Shown piece by piece: positions 13,410-26,465 of a DNA stretch of 64,000 bases (within the stretch, counting starts at the first letter, position 1; each line of letters starts with the position of its first letter). A program made the translations under genes and the position numbers. This stretch comes from Amaurobius ferox. Lineage: Eukaryota; Arthropoda; Arachnida; Araneae; Amaurobiidae. The stretch covers positions 6,499,191-6,563,190 of the forward strand of contig OX578145.1 in the NCBI GenBank assembly GCA_951213105.1, given 5' to 3'. The notes under the pieces are model-generated. The model worked only from the letters and a program-made list of their open reading frames with translations. It ran no database searches and was not told the origin of the DNA.

Positions 13410-14767
13410 AGTGAAACTGCAATTTTCATTAGAAAATCAAGACCTTCGTGGATGATCCACCCATAATCATTTCCGACGTAATGTTTCACTACCAAACTGA
13501 CAGACTTTAGAACGTTAGCCTAAACCGTTCTCGAGACAGAACGCGCTTTTCAAATCAATTTTTACCAAAATATAAAGGTACAGCAAGCATGTGCAATAGG
13601 ATACACCCGATCTGTTAGCATCACTCTCCTGAATGGAGTCGGCCTCATTCGCGAGAAAAGTTATTTATTTTTGCATTTGCACGCTCAAGAATTCATTTTT
13701 ACGGGAGATTCATTCGACGCTCATTGCAGTCGGATGAAAACGATTCTGCACTTGAGCATAATCAAGTACTTCTGTTTGGAGTTTGGACTCGAGTTACCAA
13801 AAGCACCCTATTTCAATGGACGCGGATTTGAACGAACGGCGGATTCATTGAATACCAAGAACGTCGTGCCGTGAATCCCGTCTTTCGATGCAAAATAAGT
13901 GCAGTGACCCACAGATTCTTCGTAACGGTATGGGAAGGAAAGGTAACAGCAACAGTAATAGTACGGAATAGCAGTGAAAGTGCGTCTAAAATGCATTTCA
14001 GTCATCAAACACTTATTTAATTTGGCAGAGTTTTTGTGGGGAAACATTTCTGATTTATTTTGTTGGCGGATCAGGCGAAGTTCGACTTAAGAGTCTTAAA
14101 CATCACTAAAATGGCAATAAGTTTCATGTTTATCAAACATGTTTTCTCTTTTACTTTCGTGCACAAAGACAAAAGGTTATTATATAAAAGAGTCGCGTCA
14201 TGATCCAGGTTATAAACTCCATCATGCTTCATCTTCAGCCTCCTAAGAAATGCCTCCTCTTCTGCAATATGTCACAAGTGTGGCATTTTGAATATTTCAT
14301 TTAGAAGCCAAGATGACTCGAGCTGCAATTTCAGGAATTGTAATGTGTCTTAATGAGTCGCGACCGCATCTAGGACGCAAAAGCAGATTTCCTCCGGATA
14401 TAGAACCCGAAAGAGCGACCTTCGAGCAACCATCTCGACGCCTCTCGATTAGATCCCATTCGCCTGTCATCGCTGAAATCATTAACTCGTATTATTTTGG
14501 CTCCTTGGCATCGCTTTTTAATTTTTGACGAGTAGAAGGGGGAGGGGACATAGCCCGCCTTATCTGGCGCCCAAATCAAAAATAGATCGCATATTTCTTG
14601 GCTCGCGTGGCACAGGTTAACGACTCTATCTGTCGTACAAATCAGAGACCCAAATTTGTCCCGGTGGGTCGGGTCTTTTTGCACCGGGGGAGATGAATGA
14701 GGCGCCCATTCATCTTCAATAGGTTTCCCGCTGTAACCGTAACCTTGTCACGCTGTTCGTCTTATGT
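13410..14767. other. Unassigned sequence with an F2 core fragment
   Basis: About 13480-13570 matches the F2 core in minus orientation (TTTAGAACGTTAGCCTAAACC). The rest, including frames at 14297-14684 in a less AT-rich patch, is unrecognised. Confidence 0.4.
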
Positions 14768-15360
14768 CCTATAGAGCATGGTCACGTGACATCACACGGA
14801 CCTTTTCGCCTTCACAAAATACTCGTTCGCTTAACAGTACGGACGTTTTCATTATTTCTGTATTAAAATCAATACAATCGTTTCACCTCTCCTTTTAGTA
14901 GGATATGTCTCAATGTATCTTCTTGGATGGATAGTTTTCATTAACATGGTCACTTTCATTAAAATATATACACGTTTTTTCTTTAAGAAAAATCGTTACG
15001 TAACTTTCTCTTCTCGCTCGCATATACACTGCAGAATTGGCTGGTCAATGCCTACATCTTTAGAACGAGAGTGAGTGACTACTGTAAAAATGAGTAGTCG
15101 TGTACATTCCCTTAAAATCACTTAAAGTGCACTTTAGCAAATGAAATCTTTCAATATATTAGAGTATTCTATAAATAACTTATTTTAATCACAAGGATAA
15201 ATTTCGATGTTTAATGGGTTCAGAGTTCAGTTTCAATTTTTATGGGCCATCATCGCCAGTCTATGGTAAAAACCATTACACGCCATGGTAAATGGCCCTT
15301 ACCTTTCTGCCCATTCTACTACGCAGGCTGTTTATGGACGCTGGTGCCCATGCTCCGTAG
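14768..15360 (+). mobile_element. R4 MITE-like element, copy A
   Basis: It aligns along its length with the inverse of 54168-54781. The ends are imperfect inverted repeats: CCTATAGAGCATGG on the left and CCCATGCTCCGTAG on the right. Just inside the left end is GTCACGTGACATCACACGG. There is no coding capacity, so it is a non-autonomous DNA element by inference. Confidence 0.6.
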
Positions 15361-17257
15361 TGAATACAAATGAGGGAACCCTTACGTCCAACAGGACAGC
15401 CGAACATGGTTATTCGTAAGAGTTAGGGCAGACATTTTTAGGAAACAACATCAATAGACTCATCCATAAAGTATCTCCCATTTTCAGGATATAATATAAA
15501 TGCCCATTTCCACTTATATCTCATTCGAACGACGGAGAAAGAGGTCCGATTGCTAAAACCCAATGACTGATTGTCTTATTTTTCGTTCGGATACCCATTC
15601 CCCGATTGCTTCAAACTTCAAAGCTCCGATAATGCTTTCATCGCTCCGATAATATCCCAGTAGCGCGCAGTTAACAGTTACATCTGGACATCCTGGGTAG
15701 CAGCACGTTCTGAAAGTAACTCAAGTTTTTCATTTTTTATAAATAGCCAGTTTTATAAAAAACTGGACGACCGACGTACACCGACGTACCCACTGGTTTT
15801 CCAAAATGGTCTGCCATTTTTTTCAGATCAAATCTCTTTATCTCCAGAGCCTCTTTTAAGGTTCAAAATATATTACTTTCCTTAATAAAATTAAAAGTCA
15901 ATTTTTATAAGTGACAACCTATGCGAGACAACCTTTGCAAAACGTTTACCTTTACATTCAAAAGGGTCGTCAAACATTCGAAAATAACCACATTAGAAAA
16001 ATACTGCGCAGATATCCACACACTTCCATTGGATAGGGTGTTTGTTCGTATTTTCGCTTCAGGAATGGGCGACGACCCCGAAGCAGAATAAAAATAATAC
16101 TGAAAGCTTAAAGAAATAAAATATAGATTTATAATTTACGAATTCTATAAAAACAGTAAAGAAAAGAAAAATTTAGACTCCTTTCGCTAATAGCTGCAAA
16201 ATTACAAAAAATAAATAAAGAGATAAAAATAAACAAACAAATAAATAAAATCCGATAAAAGTGTGCACTGAGAGATAAGAAAAATGGGAATGAATGCTGG
16301 GGGATCCATGTTTTAAGAATGAGACTTTCATAAAACAGGAAATTCTATATCCTTCCGAATAAACCAAAAATGGAATGGCGACTTACAAGAATGGGTGGAA
16401 GATAGAAACTGAAATCCTTTCCTGCTGTTCTCGGTTCACGGAAAAGGCTTTCTGGTGGAGCGAAGACATTCATTAGATGCGAGAGTGGATAGGGACGTGC
16501 TTCCGACCGAGAGTCGCTTTTCAAAATGTTAAACAAGGCTGCTACAAAATCGCAAAGTCCAAAATGGGTCGCGCCCACTTCTACGGCTCAGATTGCTGCG
16601 ATAGATTTGCTGGACCCATTATCCAATAAATGTGTGCATCAAAATATTTTAAGCAAATTCTTGAATTGTACTTAAAAGTTAATAAAATCGCATTACGATT
16701 CGATTAAAATAAAAAAAAGAAATCCTAATAACATTTAAAAAAATCTCTTTACGTTGCCGTTATTTGAAAATGGTTAATATGAACGAAAAACTAAAAAAAA
16801 AAAAAATCTTTGTACAACATAAATTGATTTCATAGGTGCAAGAAGCGAGGTTTTAATCTGATTTTATGAGTTCTTTTCGAAGAGTCAAGTGAAGAGTCAC
16901 CTGTTGCCCACATGTTTGAACCGTCGGCACGGACTATAAATATTTAGGCAAAGAGCGCACTCTTTCGCTCGCCATAAATTAGGCGCGTCTCTCCCGAATC
17001 GAGACGAGGCCTTGAAGGAGCGGCTGGTTGCATCATCACCTCCCTACGGTACAATAGAAATAGTAATGGTGGTCTGCCATTCAGTGGCGTGTGACGTAGT
17101 CACTCGACTTATGAATAGGAATAGACCTCCCAAGGCGAAATGTTGGATGATGCTTTATAGGATTGAGACGTATCTGCTGATCACGCAGAAAGAAAGCCTA
17201 CAGATGTGGTATTTTTGAGCATGCAAAACGTTTTTTTTACAATAGCAAAGGAAGGAC
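15361..17257. other. Unassigned sequence, no gene recognised
   Basis: Only short frames occur, for example 16173-16578 on the minus strand. There is a simple A-rich stretch near 16795-16805. Confidence 0.45.
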
Positions 17258-17383
17258 ATGTAAAGAACCTTGCTGCCCCCAACCGAGAATCGAACCCTGG
17301 ATCTCCGAACTGGCCAGCTGATGCTCTACCGTTAAATTATGGCGACGAAATGACAAGCTCTTATCGTCAAAGTGGACTCTGCA
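17258..17383 (-). repeat. tRNA-like repeat unit 1
   Basis: On the minus strand an A-box-like TTTAACGGTAGAGCATC and a B-box-like GGGTTCGATTCTC are spaced as in a tRNA. The upstream flank TGCAGAGTCCACTTTGACG is shared with the unit at 17650-17759. Stem pairing is poor, so this is a tRNA-derived repeat rather than a working tRNA gene. Confidence 0.5.
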
Positions 17384-17649
17384 TTCTCCACCCTCTCATG
17401 TCAGATGGGCGGGCCACTGACCATCTGACTGACCACCTCCTGCTATTTTTACCTCGGGTTAGCCTCCTGCTATTACTATTTTTACCCAGGTTAGTATCCC
17501 GAGTGGTCGTTATACTCCCCATTTGAAATCGGCGGTCCATCTTCCAGAGTCCACTGAATCCGTACTAGTCGCACAAGGGTCAATTTCAGATCTCCGCTAG
17601 CTATCTTTGCACTCACCTACAGGGTTGATTAGTTCGGGTGCCATTGTAA

Positions 17650-17759
17650 AGAACCAAACCTGGAATCGAACCCTGGATCTCCGAAAGGGCCATCCGAGGC
17701 TCTACCGTTGAGCTATTGGGACGAAATGGCAAGCTCTTATCGTCGAAGTGGACTCTGCA
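17650..17759 (-). repeat. tRNA-like repeat unit 2
   Basis: TAGCTCAACGGTAGAGCC (A box) and GGGTTCGATTCCAGG (B box) are well preserved on the minus strand. With the unit at 17258-17383 it forms a direct repeat about 390 bp apart, including shared sequence upstream of the tRNA-like head. Confidence 0.55.
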
Positions 17760-18392
17760 GACAACACGAAACAAAGTAACGAAAACATGGCAGAACGTCA
17801 TCCATTCCTAAGGAGATCTCTCGGAATCCTTATGTAGTGCAGTAGAGTGGATAAGGCGTCACCTATCCATTCCTTCCGCAAAGCGTACAGAAGGGGCAAA
17901 AGCAATCGTGGCCAATTCGACCCTACAGTTCCTGTTGGTATGCATCTTAGCATGAACAGTTTTATCGTGTGGAAAGAAGTTTATCTGATTCCCCACAGAA
18001 CCCTTCTTAGCCCACACATCTCATTTCCTTGAATCCAGCGGAGAGTCACATATGTAAGTGTCAATGTAAGTGTCAATAAGGGTTTGACACTCAAGAATCT
18101 CATTTGGGACAGGGGTGCGAGTGGAAACGATGGATTGGAGGGAAACTTTATAATCAGATAATTAAACATTCTCGAAAGTGTACTAAAAACGTGGACGAAG
18201 CGTCAAGGTAGATCCGAATAATTTAATACCAAATCATTTTTATCTTATTTGAAATAAATGTATAAGAATCCTTCTATGTAAATGAACGAAGGGAGATGTC
18301 AAAACATTGGCTCGGACAGACGTCTGGCCCTCTGAATGGCTGAGAAGAGACTATCCGCATCAGATATTGCGTAGGAAATACAAATTGGATGG

Positions 18393-18740
18393 AAATACAA
18401 GGTGTACCAAAATGATGAAAATATGCAACGTTTTTGAGTGGGGCCTATTCAGATAGGAAGAGACATCTTTATCAACATAAATATTTATTAACACATAAAA
18501 ATACCTTTCTTAGATTAAATAATAAACTAAAAGTCACGTCCTGTGACAACGTTCCATTAGTACTATACATTTCCATATTTTCCCTCTCTCTCTCTGTCGT
18601 AACCATTCATCTCATCCTCATTTGTACTTGGTACTTTCTCCCGTTACGGTTCGCAGTTACACTTTTTACCTTAAGATTAATTTGCAGTTAGCTTAAGTAA
18701 AATTATTTCCGAACCAAATACAAGGCGTACCAAAATGATG
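18393..18740 (+). repeat. 25-bp direct repeats bounding a 298-bp segment
   Basis: AAATACAAGGTGTACCAAAA and the next five bases (18393-18417) recur at 18716-18740 with one mismatch. The enclosed segment has a CT microsatellite near 18587 and no coding features. It could be a small insertion with a long target duplication or a segmental repeat. Confidence 0.5.
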
Positions 18741-19182
18741 GGCTCAGTGGATCATGGCTTCGGAATCAACGAGACAATACATTCAAACAAAATGGATTGC
18801 AAATACTTTTACATTAGCTTTTAATAGTATAGATAGTATAGATAAATAAAAACAAAATCCTACGAAATGCTGGATCGAAATGAAAATCGACCGTTCCAAA
18901 ATGCATAAATCGCTTCCTCTTGCATTTCAATAATGATAGATGTAGGGAAACGTCTGATTGACTTTCCGAGTACAACATGTTGGAAAAGAGTTGTATCTGT
19001 TAAAGGGAGTGACACATTAAAATACACACACTCGAGTAAAAGCGATTTTAGAATTTTAAAAAATCGAATGTGGGCAGCTCATAAATAACGTAACGATGTT
19101 TTTCTGACTAACATGTAAAATTATTTTCAAGTACCCGATTAACTTTTATTCTGTGAAAATCTAATTAAGCAATAGAGTTTAT

Positions 19183-19223
19183 ACTAAACGATTATTACCA
19201 TTAGAAAGTAATAATCGTTTAGT
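19183..19223. repeat. Perfect 16-bp inverted repeat with 9-nt loop
   Basis: ACTAAACGATTATTAC at 19183-19198 is the exact reverse complement of 19208-19223. It is isolated and not part of a recognised element. Confidence 0.75.
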
Positions 19224-19459
19224 AATTCGTTATTTTCTAACACAAAACCGATGGATTCCCAAATTCAAATTCACAATCAATATAATATGCTTTCATATGC
19301 CAGCATTGTACTTTGGAAAATTCGTTGTTTAATTTGGGACTCCTTACAATGGCAACCATCGAATCGGTGCTATAAATGAGCGAGCGCATAAAAAATAAGT
19401 CCGGATTCATTCTCATATGACTTTCTATCGAAAGAGACTTGTATCATCCCTTAAAAAAA

Positions 19460-20592
19460 CGCAATGTGTGACCCCCTCATAAAAGAATATTAATCAAAGA
19501 ACATTAATATCCCCAGAAAAAGAAATTATCAAATAAATTGATTTTCCAAGATATTGTATAGTCATTCATTTGCCGTTGTTTTTGTTAGTTAAGTGTCATT
19601 TCTGCCAATTTGGCAACATTTTCGTCAATTGAGCGACATTTTCAAATAGTTGTCCAGTTGACGATATTTTTTCAAATTTATCACTAAGCATTACAGCCGA
19701 ACAGACAAATAAACGACTTTTGGAGAATGGTCGGTCGTCAAAATACAAAACTATTTTGAAAAGCATTTTTTTGCGTGAATGGAACGGATTACATCCATGA
19801 CCAGATTTATTGCATAATATTGCATATGGAAAGGGAACATATTTCCACGAGAGTCCATACATTTTTTATTTTATGTCTTTTTTTTTTTGATAAATTTATT
19901 TGAAAAATATGGTTTTGAGAACGGTTTATGCTAGCATTTTGAAATGTATGTCATTCGTTTTGTAATGAAAAATCACATACGATATATTTCTTTGTGTAAC
20001 ATTACTGAAGGTTTTGATGTTTTTAATTTTACGTAACACCTTAATTTTATATAATGAAAGTGAACAAACCTATTTAACGATACTTGCTACTTTTTAATTT
20101 TAAATAATTTTTTTCTTATCAACATTACTTGTAAAACGTGCAATATCTCTAGAATGGTTTTTATTGGTATTCTAAAGTTTATGAAAATTTGCATACGAAA
20201 TGATTATTTATGTAACATTGTTGAATTTTTTATAATTGTTTTCAAAATTTCATTCAAAAATTGAGGGGTGGGGGGTAGGGTCCTTCGAACATTTGATCGT
20301 ATTTAAAAGTAATAAGGTTTCAGTATTCACTGACTGCAACAATTGTACCTAATTTCTTTCGAAACGCTCTATTCGTTCGTGAGATATCGCATCCTCAGAC
20401 TCAAAGACACACACACTAACAGGCTTAGATACACATTAATATATACATATATATATACATATATATATATATAAACACACAGACATCTCTTAAAAAGCGT
20501 TCGATTCGAGATCAGGAATGCTTGAAATGTGCTCTACTGTCAAAAACTCTAATTATTTCTCTATACATTATACTATGTATGTAGGGAAAGTA
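19460..20592 (+). repeat. F2-family repeat, degenerate copy
   Basis: It follows the F2 order: TTTGGCAACATTTTCG and GCGACATTT units near 19610-19650, 'GAAAAATCACATACG' core, then 'CTATTCGTTCGTGAGATATC', CA/TA microsatellites (20430-20482) and a decayed stem-loop at about 20555-20592. It contains an extra internal stretch that repeats the core around 20090-20260. Confidence 0.62.
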
Positions 20593-21803
20593 ATAAAGCG
20601 TCCGATTCAATGTTGGGACGAAATGAAAATGGTTTTTTCAAGAATACCAATATTATATCGCTTCATCTTCGATTTCGATAATGATAAATGTAAATCTATT
20701 TCTAATGGACTTCCACGTACAATATATGTTGGAAATGCGCTATGCCTGTCAAACAGGTTTCCCAGCAAAGGTAGTGCTATTGCAGTGAACTACACATTAC
20801 AATACACACCGCCACATGGAGTGGATCTCTTTCCTAAAACATAAGTGGGGAGATAATAAAAAAAATAATAATGGGTAATCATTTCTTATATCTGCCATAC
20901 TTATTTTCAAACATTATCTTATTTCATTCGTTAAAACGTGCCTATAAAGACGTTTTTCTGCTTTTATGGACGGGCTGCTCTGGTTTGCTGGTTCCGAAGA
21001 AGACTCATACAAGGCCGTAGCAAGAGACAAAATTCAAGAGGGATATTCAAGGGAGGCTCACCACTCTTAAAAGAGGAGCTCACCCAAACCACAATGAAGT
21101 GTTAACATTTATAAACGATAATAGTTACTACTATTCGTTTCAATTCATATAAATTATTAACAATAACTGCACATTTATATTTGCAAGCTAAGAGATGATA
21201 ATTAATATACATAGAGCATAATTAATATACATAGATAATTAATATACATCCATATTGATATATAATAATTACAATTGATTTTAATGGACGCATTAACTAG
21301 TAATAAAGCTGTTATTGGTGTGTAAAAACATCCTGAAAGTTAATAGAAGTTAATGCTTAATATTAACTCTTACCTACTTATCAGTTGATTTGGACTCTAG
21401 AATGGATAACAGTGAACGCGCAATAATACAAAGTTTCCCAAATATTATATATTATTTAGGATATTTATAGTAACATCTTTAAAACGGAGTCATTTATTAA
21501 AAAATCTCAAAGAAATTTTTTATGCAAAATTTGAATGACATTTTATATGAAATTTCATATCACTACTAAAAATCAATATTTTTTTATCAGGGGGGGGGGG
21601 GGCTGACTATACCTCTTGGGGGGGGGGCTTAATTCCCTCTGGCCCCTGCCTGGCTACGGCCATGGGCTCATACCGCGTCTCAAACTAGTTTATATCTTTA
21701 TATTTTTGTTTCAGAGTATTTTACTCATTGGATTACTCATTACGAATGGACGTTATTATCCACAAATACAGATATACTTTATTTATAAATGCCTCGTTTT
21801 TAT
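20593..21803. other. Unassigned sequence with small tandem repeat and G runs
   Basis: Near 21197-21250 an ATAATTAATATACATAGA unit recurs about three times. G runs lie at about 21590-21602 and 21618-21627. No gene is recognised. Confidence 0.45.
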
Positions 21804-22185
21804 TAACACTTTACAACAAAGTTGAAAAGTGTTTATGACTTTGTTCATTCTGTCTGTCTGTCTGTCTGTCTGTCCGTTAGCACGATAACTGCCGTAAAAA
21901 TGAGTTTATCAAAATGAAATTTTAGTATGTTGTTCAGACGGTCTGTAGGACCTATGGGAATATAAATAAATAATATCACCCAATTAGTTTTTTATTGAAC
22001 CCGGGTTGAAAAAATGAAATACATTGAACCCTATGGGACCTAATTTTTCAAACATTTTTTAAGTAAATTTAAAATTCACGAATTGCTTCGAAATTTTTAG
22101 GAAATATTCACATTATCCCATAGAATATATAAAAAAAAATTCAGTAAAATATGTTAAGTAGTTTTTTAATTAAAAAAATTATTTA
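21804..22185 (+). repeat. F1-family repeat, hairpin end
   Basis: The end stem-loop is AACACTTTACAAC-AAA-GTTGAAAAGTGTT (21804-21832), followed by a (TCTG)n tract ending in TCCG and then the shared block through 'GACGGTCTGTAGGACC' and 'AACCCGGGTTGAAAAAATG'. The distal half of the family is absent. Confidence 0.7.
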
Positions 22186-22354
22186 ATATAGGGAAAAAAA
22201 CAAATTCAATTAAATTCCGACTTTGGGATATCTTCCAGAAAGAAAAGAGAGAGATATTATATAATAAATATCTCTCCATTTGTTTAAACGTTTTGCATAT
22301 AGGAGTGGCTTCATATTTTAAAATAAATTTGGTAGATAACAATTTTTCATTTTT

Positions 22355-22452
22355 TTTAAATTTTATATAACTCTTCTTGATAAATTTAATTGATGGCATT
22401 TTATTTAAATTTTATATAACTCTTCTTGATAAATTTAATTGATGGCATTTTA
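22355..22452. repeat. 49-bp tandem duplication
   Basis: The 49-bp unit starting TTTAAATTTTATATAACTC at 22355 is repeated at 22404 with about one difference, which points to a recent duplication. Confidence 0.85.
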
Positions 22453-22624
22453 AATGCACTTTCCTACGTCCTAGAGAGTTAAAATTTGGTACACAGCTTA
22501 AATTTGTTGAACATTTTATTCGACAAAAATTTGATGGATCTTTAAATATAGATCATACATTTTTTTCGAAATGGCCTGAAAATAATCCCCGTTCACTTCT
22601 ATAAATCATTGGTGTAATATTGTT

Positions 22625-23460
22625 AAAAATTCTGATGTGGACAGCACATGTCTTTCTCTGCAGACTCATATTCGTTCTCTTTATTTATTCAATGATAATT
22701 TGAGTTTATCTGCACAACATAAGTATTTTAAATGACATTGAATTTACACGTTAAACTTAAATTTGGTTCTCATTTGATAGCTGGACTTATTGTCAAAGGT
22801 GGCGTAGCGAAAACGCGAAAAAACTAGAATATCTCAAGAACGGCTAGTCCTAGAGTAATGGAGTTAGTCTTATTCTTTTTGTTGTCAAAAATCACATATA
22901 AAATAGGAATTTAATTGATATAATTGAGCACACGTAGTCTTTTATTTTTATATATAACGATTTTTGCTGGCCATTTCGCAAAAATAGCCCTTTCCTTTTT
23001 CCCGAATCGTAGTAGAGTAACCTACAAATGATTTATATACAAAATTTTGTTAAATTTGGTATATAAATCACTTGTAGGTTATTGAAATATTATACTCCAA
23101 ATTTTGTTAAATTTGGTTCATTAGTTTTTAGCTAGAGTGGATAAAGGCAATTTCTGCGGCCATTTCGCAAAGAAGGCAGATTCTTTTATTGCGAATCGTA
23201 CTATAATCTAATGAACATCAGGATTTCCCACAAAAAACATACCTACCAAATTGTATGAAATTCGGTCCATTAGTTTTTCAATTAGAGTGGATGTAATATC
23301 CACACAGACACACAGAAACATACACAGATACACCCTTACACACACAGACGTCTTCCTAAAAGTAGTTTTTTCGTGTTCTAGAAGTCCCAAAACGTGTAGA
23401 TCCTTTGAAAATTCGAGTTCCGATCTTCGGCACGATTCCAATACTTTGAGTACATACACA
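22625..23460 (+). repeat. F3-family repeat with intact left end
   Basis: The left end TCTGATGTGGACAGCACATG is nearly the same as the F2 left end. The interior, with 'TTAGTTTTTAGCTAGAGTGG' and 'GCGAATCGTA', is unlike F2. The right side has a CA-rich tract and AAAACGTGTAGATCC, with the final stem-loop eroded. A 62-bp palindrome at 23019-23080 interrupts the family pattern. Confidence 0.65.
23019..23080. repeat. 62-bp near-perfect palindrome inside F3
   Basis: Arms of 29 bp, starting AACCTACAAATGATTTATAT on the left, match in inverted orientation with two mismatches around a 4-bp centre (TGTT). Other F3 copies have only one arm at this place, so the palindrome arose within this copy. Confidence 0.8.
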
Positions 23461-23483
23461 TATATATTATCTGTGTATTATCT

Positions 23484-24715
23484 GTGTATCTAAATTCCGT
23501 GCCTATGCAATTACAATAGTTGTGATTTTAAATGATCCCTAAACTTTTATTATTTCTTCAAGGAAGCCTAATTTTAACATATGCAGAATGCAAATATCTC
23601 AAGCGATTGTAAGATGAATTATATAAGAATTGCTGAATTTTTTTCACACAAAATTATTTAGCTCTGGAGTCTGAAATACAAGTTATATGAATGAAATATT
23701 CATTGATTTTGCATAAAGAATCAGATGATTTATATTTCGATACAGTTTTAAATATTTAAGTATAATAAATTACTGTAGTACTGTGATAATGTAAAAGATA
23801 TTACCACTGAATGAATCACATTTTAGAAATTTTTAAATGAAATTACATTTCAGTTGGAAAGTGTTTCATAATCAATGCTTATGCATGATTGATCTTTCTT
23901 GTAATTCATATTGAGTGTTGTATCCATCCTAAAACTACTTTATTTTTGCCTAAATTCTGTGCATCTACATACTGATACAACGCAATGACAATATATTTCA
24001 GTTTAAATACTCAACCAAATTTGATTATTTCTACTATTAAGCCTATTTTTCACCTATGTAAAATGTAAACAGCAAAATATGTAGAATGAGTTGTATTAGA
24101 ATCGCTTAATTCTTTAACACAAAATCATTTAGTCCATGGAGTCTGTTTAGCTGATATGAATGAAATATTCATTGATTTTAGAAAGATAAGGACGATATTT
24201 TTCGATGAAGTTTTACGCATAGAGTTTACTTACTTCTAGCTCCATGGCCTTAATTTTTAAATAAAATAAATTATTATAGTATTGTGATGAATGACATGAA
24301 TGGGGGAATTATTTATGAATGAAATGTTGCTTTTATAGAGAGAGCCAGGCGTGTTATTTTTTCATGACGTCATTTGAATCAATTTCAGTTGTTTTCGATG
24401 AAGTTTTCAAATATAATAAATTATCGTAGTATTATGATAATTCTAAAATTATTACCGAGGCATGTATCACATTTTAGAGATGTTTAAACCAAGCAATTTA
24501 TACTTTAATGCCGTCATTTGAATGAAGTTAATTTTTTTCGATGAAGGTTTAAGGTTTCAAATATAATAAATTAATGTAGTATTGTGATAAGTTTTAAAAT
24601 ATTACCGAGGAATGTATTGCGTTTTAGACATGTTTAAATAAAATTGCATTGAAGTAGGAAAGTGTTTCATAATCAATGCTTTAAGCATGATTGATCTTTC
24701 TTGTTATAATATTGA
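23484..24715 (+). repeat. F1-family repeat interiors, two in tandem
   Basis: One block runs from about 23484 to 23906 and a second from about 23910 to 24715. Both end in AATCAATGCTT...AAGCATGATTGATC, the F1 end opposite the hairpin. The second has diverged internal duplications of about 130 bp around a TTTTCGATGAAGTTTT motif. Both lack the hairpin end. Confidence 0.6.
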
Positions 24716-24934
24716 TCAGAAAAATCCACTTATGCTGTTTGAAAAAGTACCAAGAATAAATTTTAATGACGAACAATAAGATTGCAGCTGCGTTATTTAT
24801 TAACAAAAAATGAGCACACAAGCGTGCTAAGGAAGAGCCAGTGCATAACAGCCTATTAAAACTTAGCTTTCTGTTGTTATTAGGTATATCAGGTGTATTA
24901 ACGCATCAATGCACTTCTTTCTTTTTTTTTTTTT

Positions 24935-24978
24935 AACACTTTACAACAAAGTTGAAAAGTGTTTATGACTTTGTTCAT

Positions 24979-25012
<34 letters not shown>

Positions 25013-26215
25013 CGTTAGCACGATAACTGCCGTAAAAATGAATTAATCAAAATGAAATTTTAGTATGTTGTTCAGACGGTCTGTAGGACCTATGGGAATA
25101 TAAATGAATAATATCACACAATTAGTTTTGGATTGAACCCGGGTTGAAAAAATGAAATACATTGAGCCCTATGGGACCTAATTTTTCTAACATTTTTTAA
25201 GCGGATTTAAAATTCACAAATTGCTTCGAAAATTTTAGGTAATAGTCAAATTGTTCCATAAAATATATAAAAAAAAATTCAGCTAAATATATTCAGTAGT
25301 TTTTTAAATAAAAATTAAAATAATAATTACACATCTTATATGAAACGATCACGTGACCATGATATGAAACGATCACATGACCCACTTCAAAATGATATAT
25401 GGCATCCATCTTGTTTCAAATTCGTGATTTTTTAAAGTTCTTTTTAATTCATATTGAGTGTTGTATCCATCCTAAAACTACTTTATTTCTGCTTAAATTC
25501 TGTGCATCTACATACTAAAACAACACAATGACAATATATTTGAGTTTAAATTCTCATTCAAATTTGATTATTTCCACAACTAAGCCTATTTTCACCTATG
25601 TAAAATGTAAACAGCAAAATATGTAGAATGAGTTGTATTAGAATTACTGTATTTCTTTAACACAAAATAATTCAGTCCATGGAGTCTGCATGGCTGATAT
25701 GAATGAAATATTAATTGATTTTATAACCAGAAGGACTATTTTTTTCGACGAAGTTTTAAGCATAAAGTTTATGAGTTGTAGCTCCATGGTCTTAATTTTT
25801 AAATAAAATAAATTATTATAGTATTGTGATGAATGAAATCCTGCTTTTATAGAGAGATCCAGGCGTGTTATTTTTTCTATGACGTAATTTGAATTAATTT
25901 CTGTTGTTTTCGATGAAGTTTTCAAATATAATTAATTATCGTAGTATTATGATAGATTTAAAAATATTACCGTGGAATGTATTGCATTTTAAAGATATTT
26001 AAACCACGCAATTTATATTTCAATGCCGTCATTTGCATGAAGTTCATTTTTTTCAATGAAGGTTTAAGTTTTCAAATATAATAAATCAATGTAGTATTGT
26101 GATAAGTTTTAAAATATTACCGAGGAATGTATTGCATTTTCGACTTGTTTAAATAAAATTGCATTGAAGTTGGAAAGTGTTTCATAATCAATGCTTTAAG
26201 CATGATTGATCTTTC
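24935..26215 (+). repeat. F1-family repeat, full-length copy
   Basis: The stem-loop (24935-24963) and the (TCTG)n tract are at the left. The right end has GTTGGAAAGTGTTTCATAATC followed by ATGCTTTAAGCATGATTGAT. The right-end motif GTTGGAAAGTGTT matches the hairpin arm GTTGAAAAGTGTT with one mismatch, a subterminal-repeat arrangement. There is no coding frame. Confidence 0.72.
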
Positions 26216-26465
26216 TTTTTTTTTTGCAGAAAATTTTGAATAAAGAAATACTATGTGGTAGGGGGAAAAGAGAGATAAGATGAATAGTATTTAAAATATA
26301 AGAAAGTGGGAAGAAATATATTTTATCGCTATAAATTTTATGCATCATTTTACACACTGATAAAATTCCAAGAAAAACAGGTATTGGTATTTAGATGCAT
26401 ACCAAACGCGTTATTGTTCATTTTGGCGAACTCCTGTACTCAAAGTGATAGCAGAATTAAACAAG

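Noticed and set aside
24935..25010. CRISPR-like short repeats
   Set aside because: The repeated TCTG units are a contiguous microsatellite without spacers.
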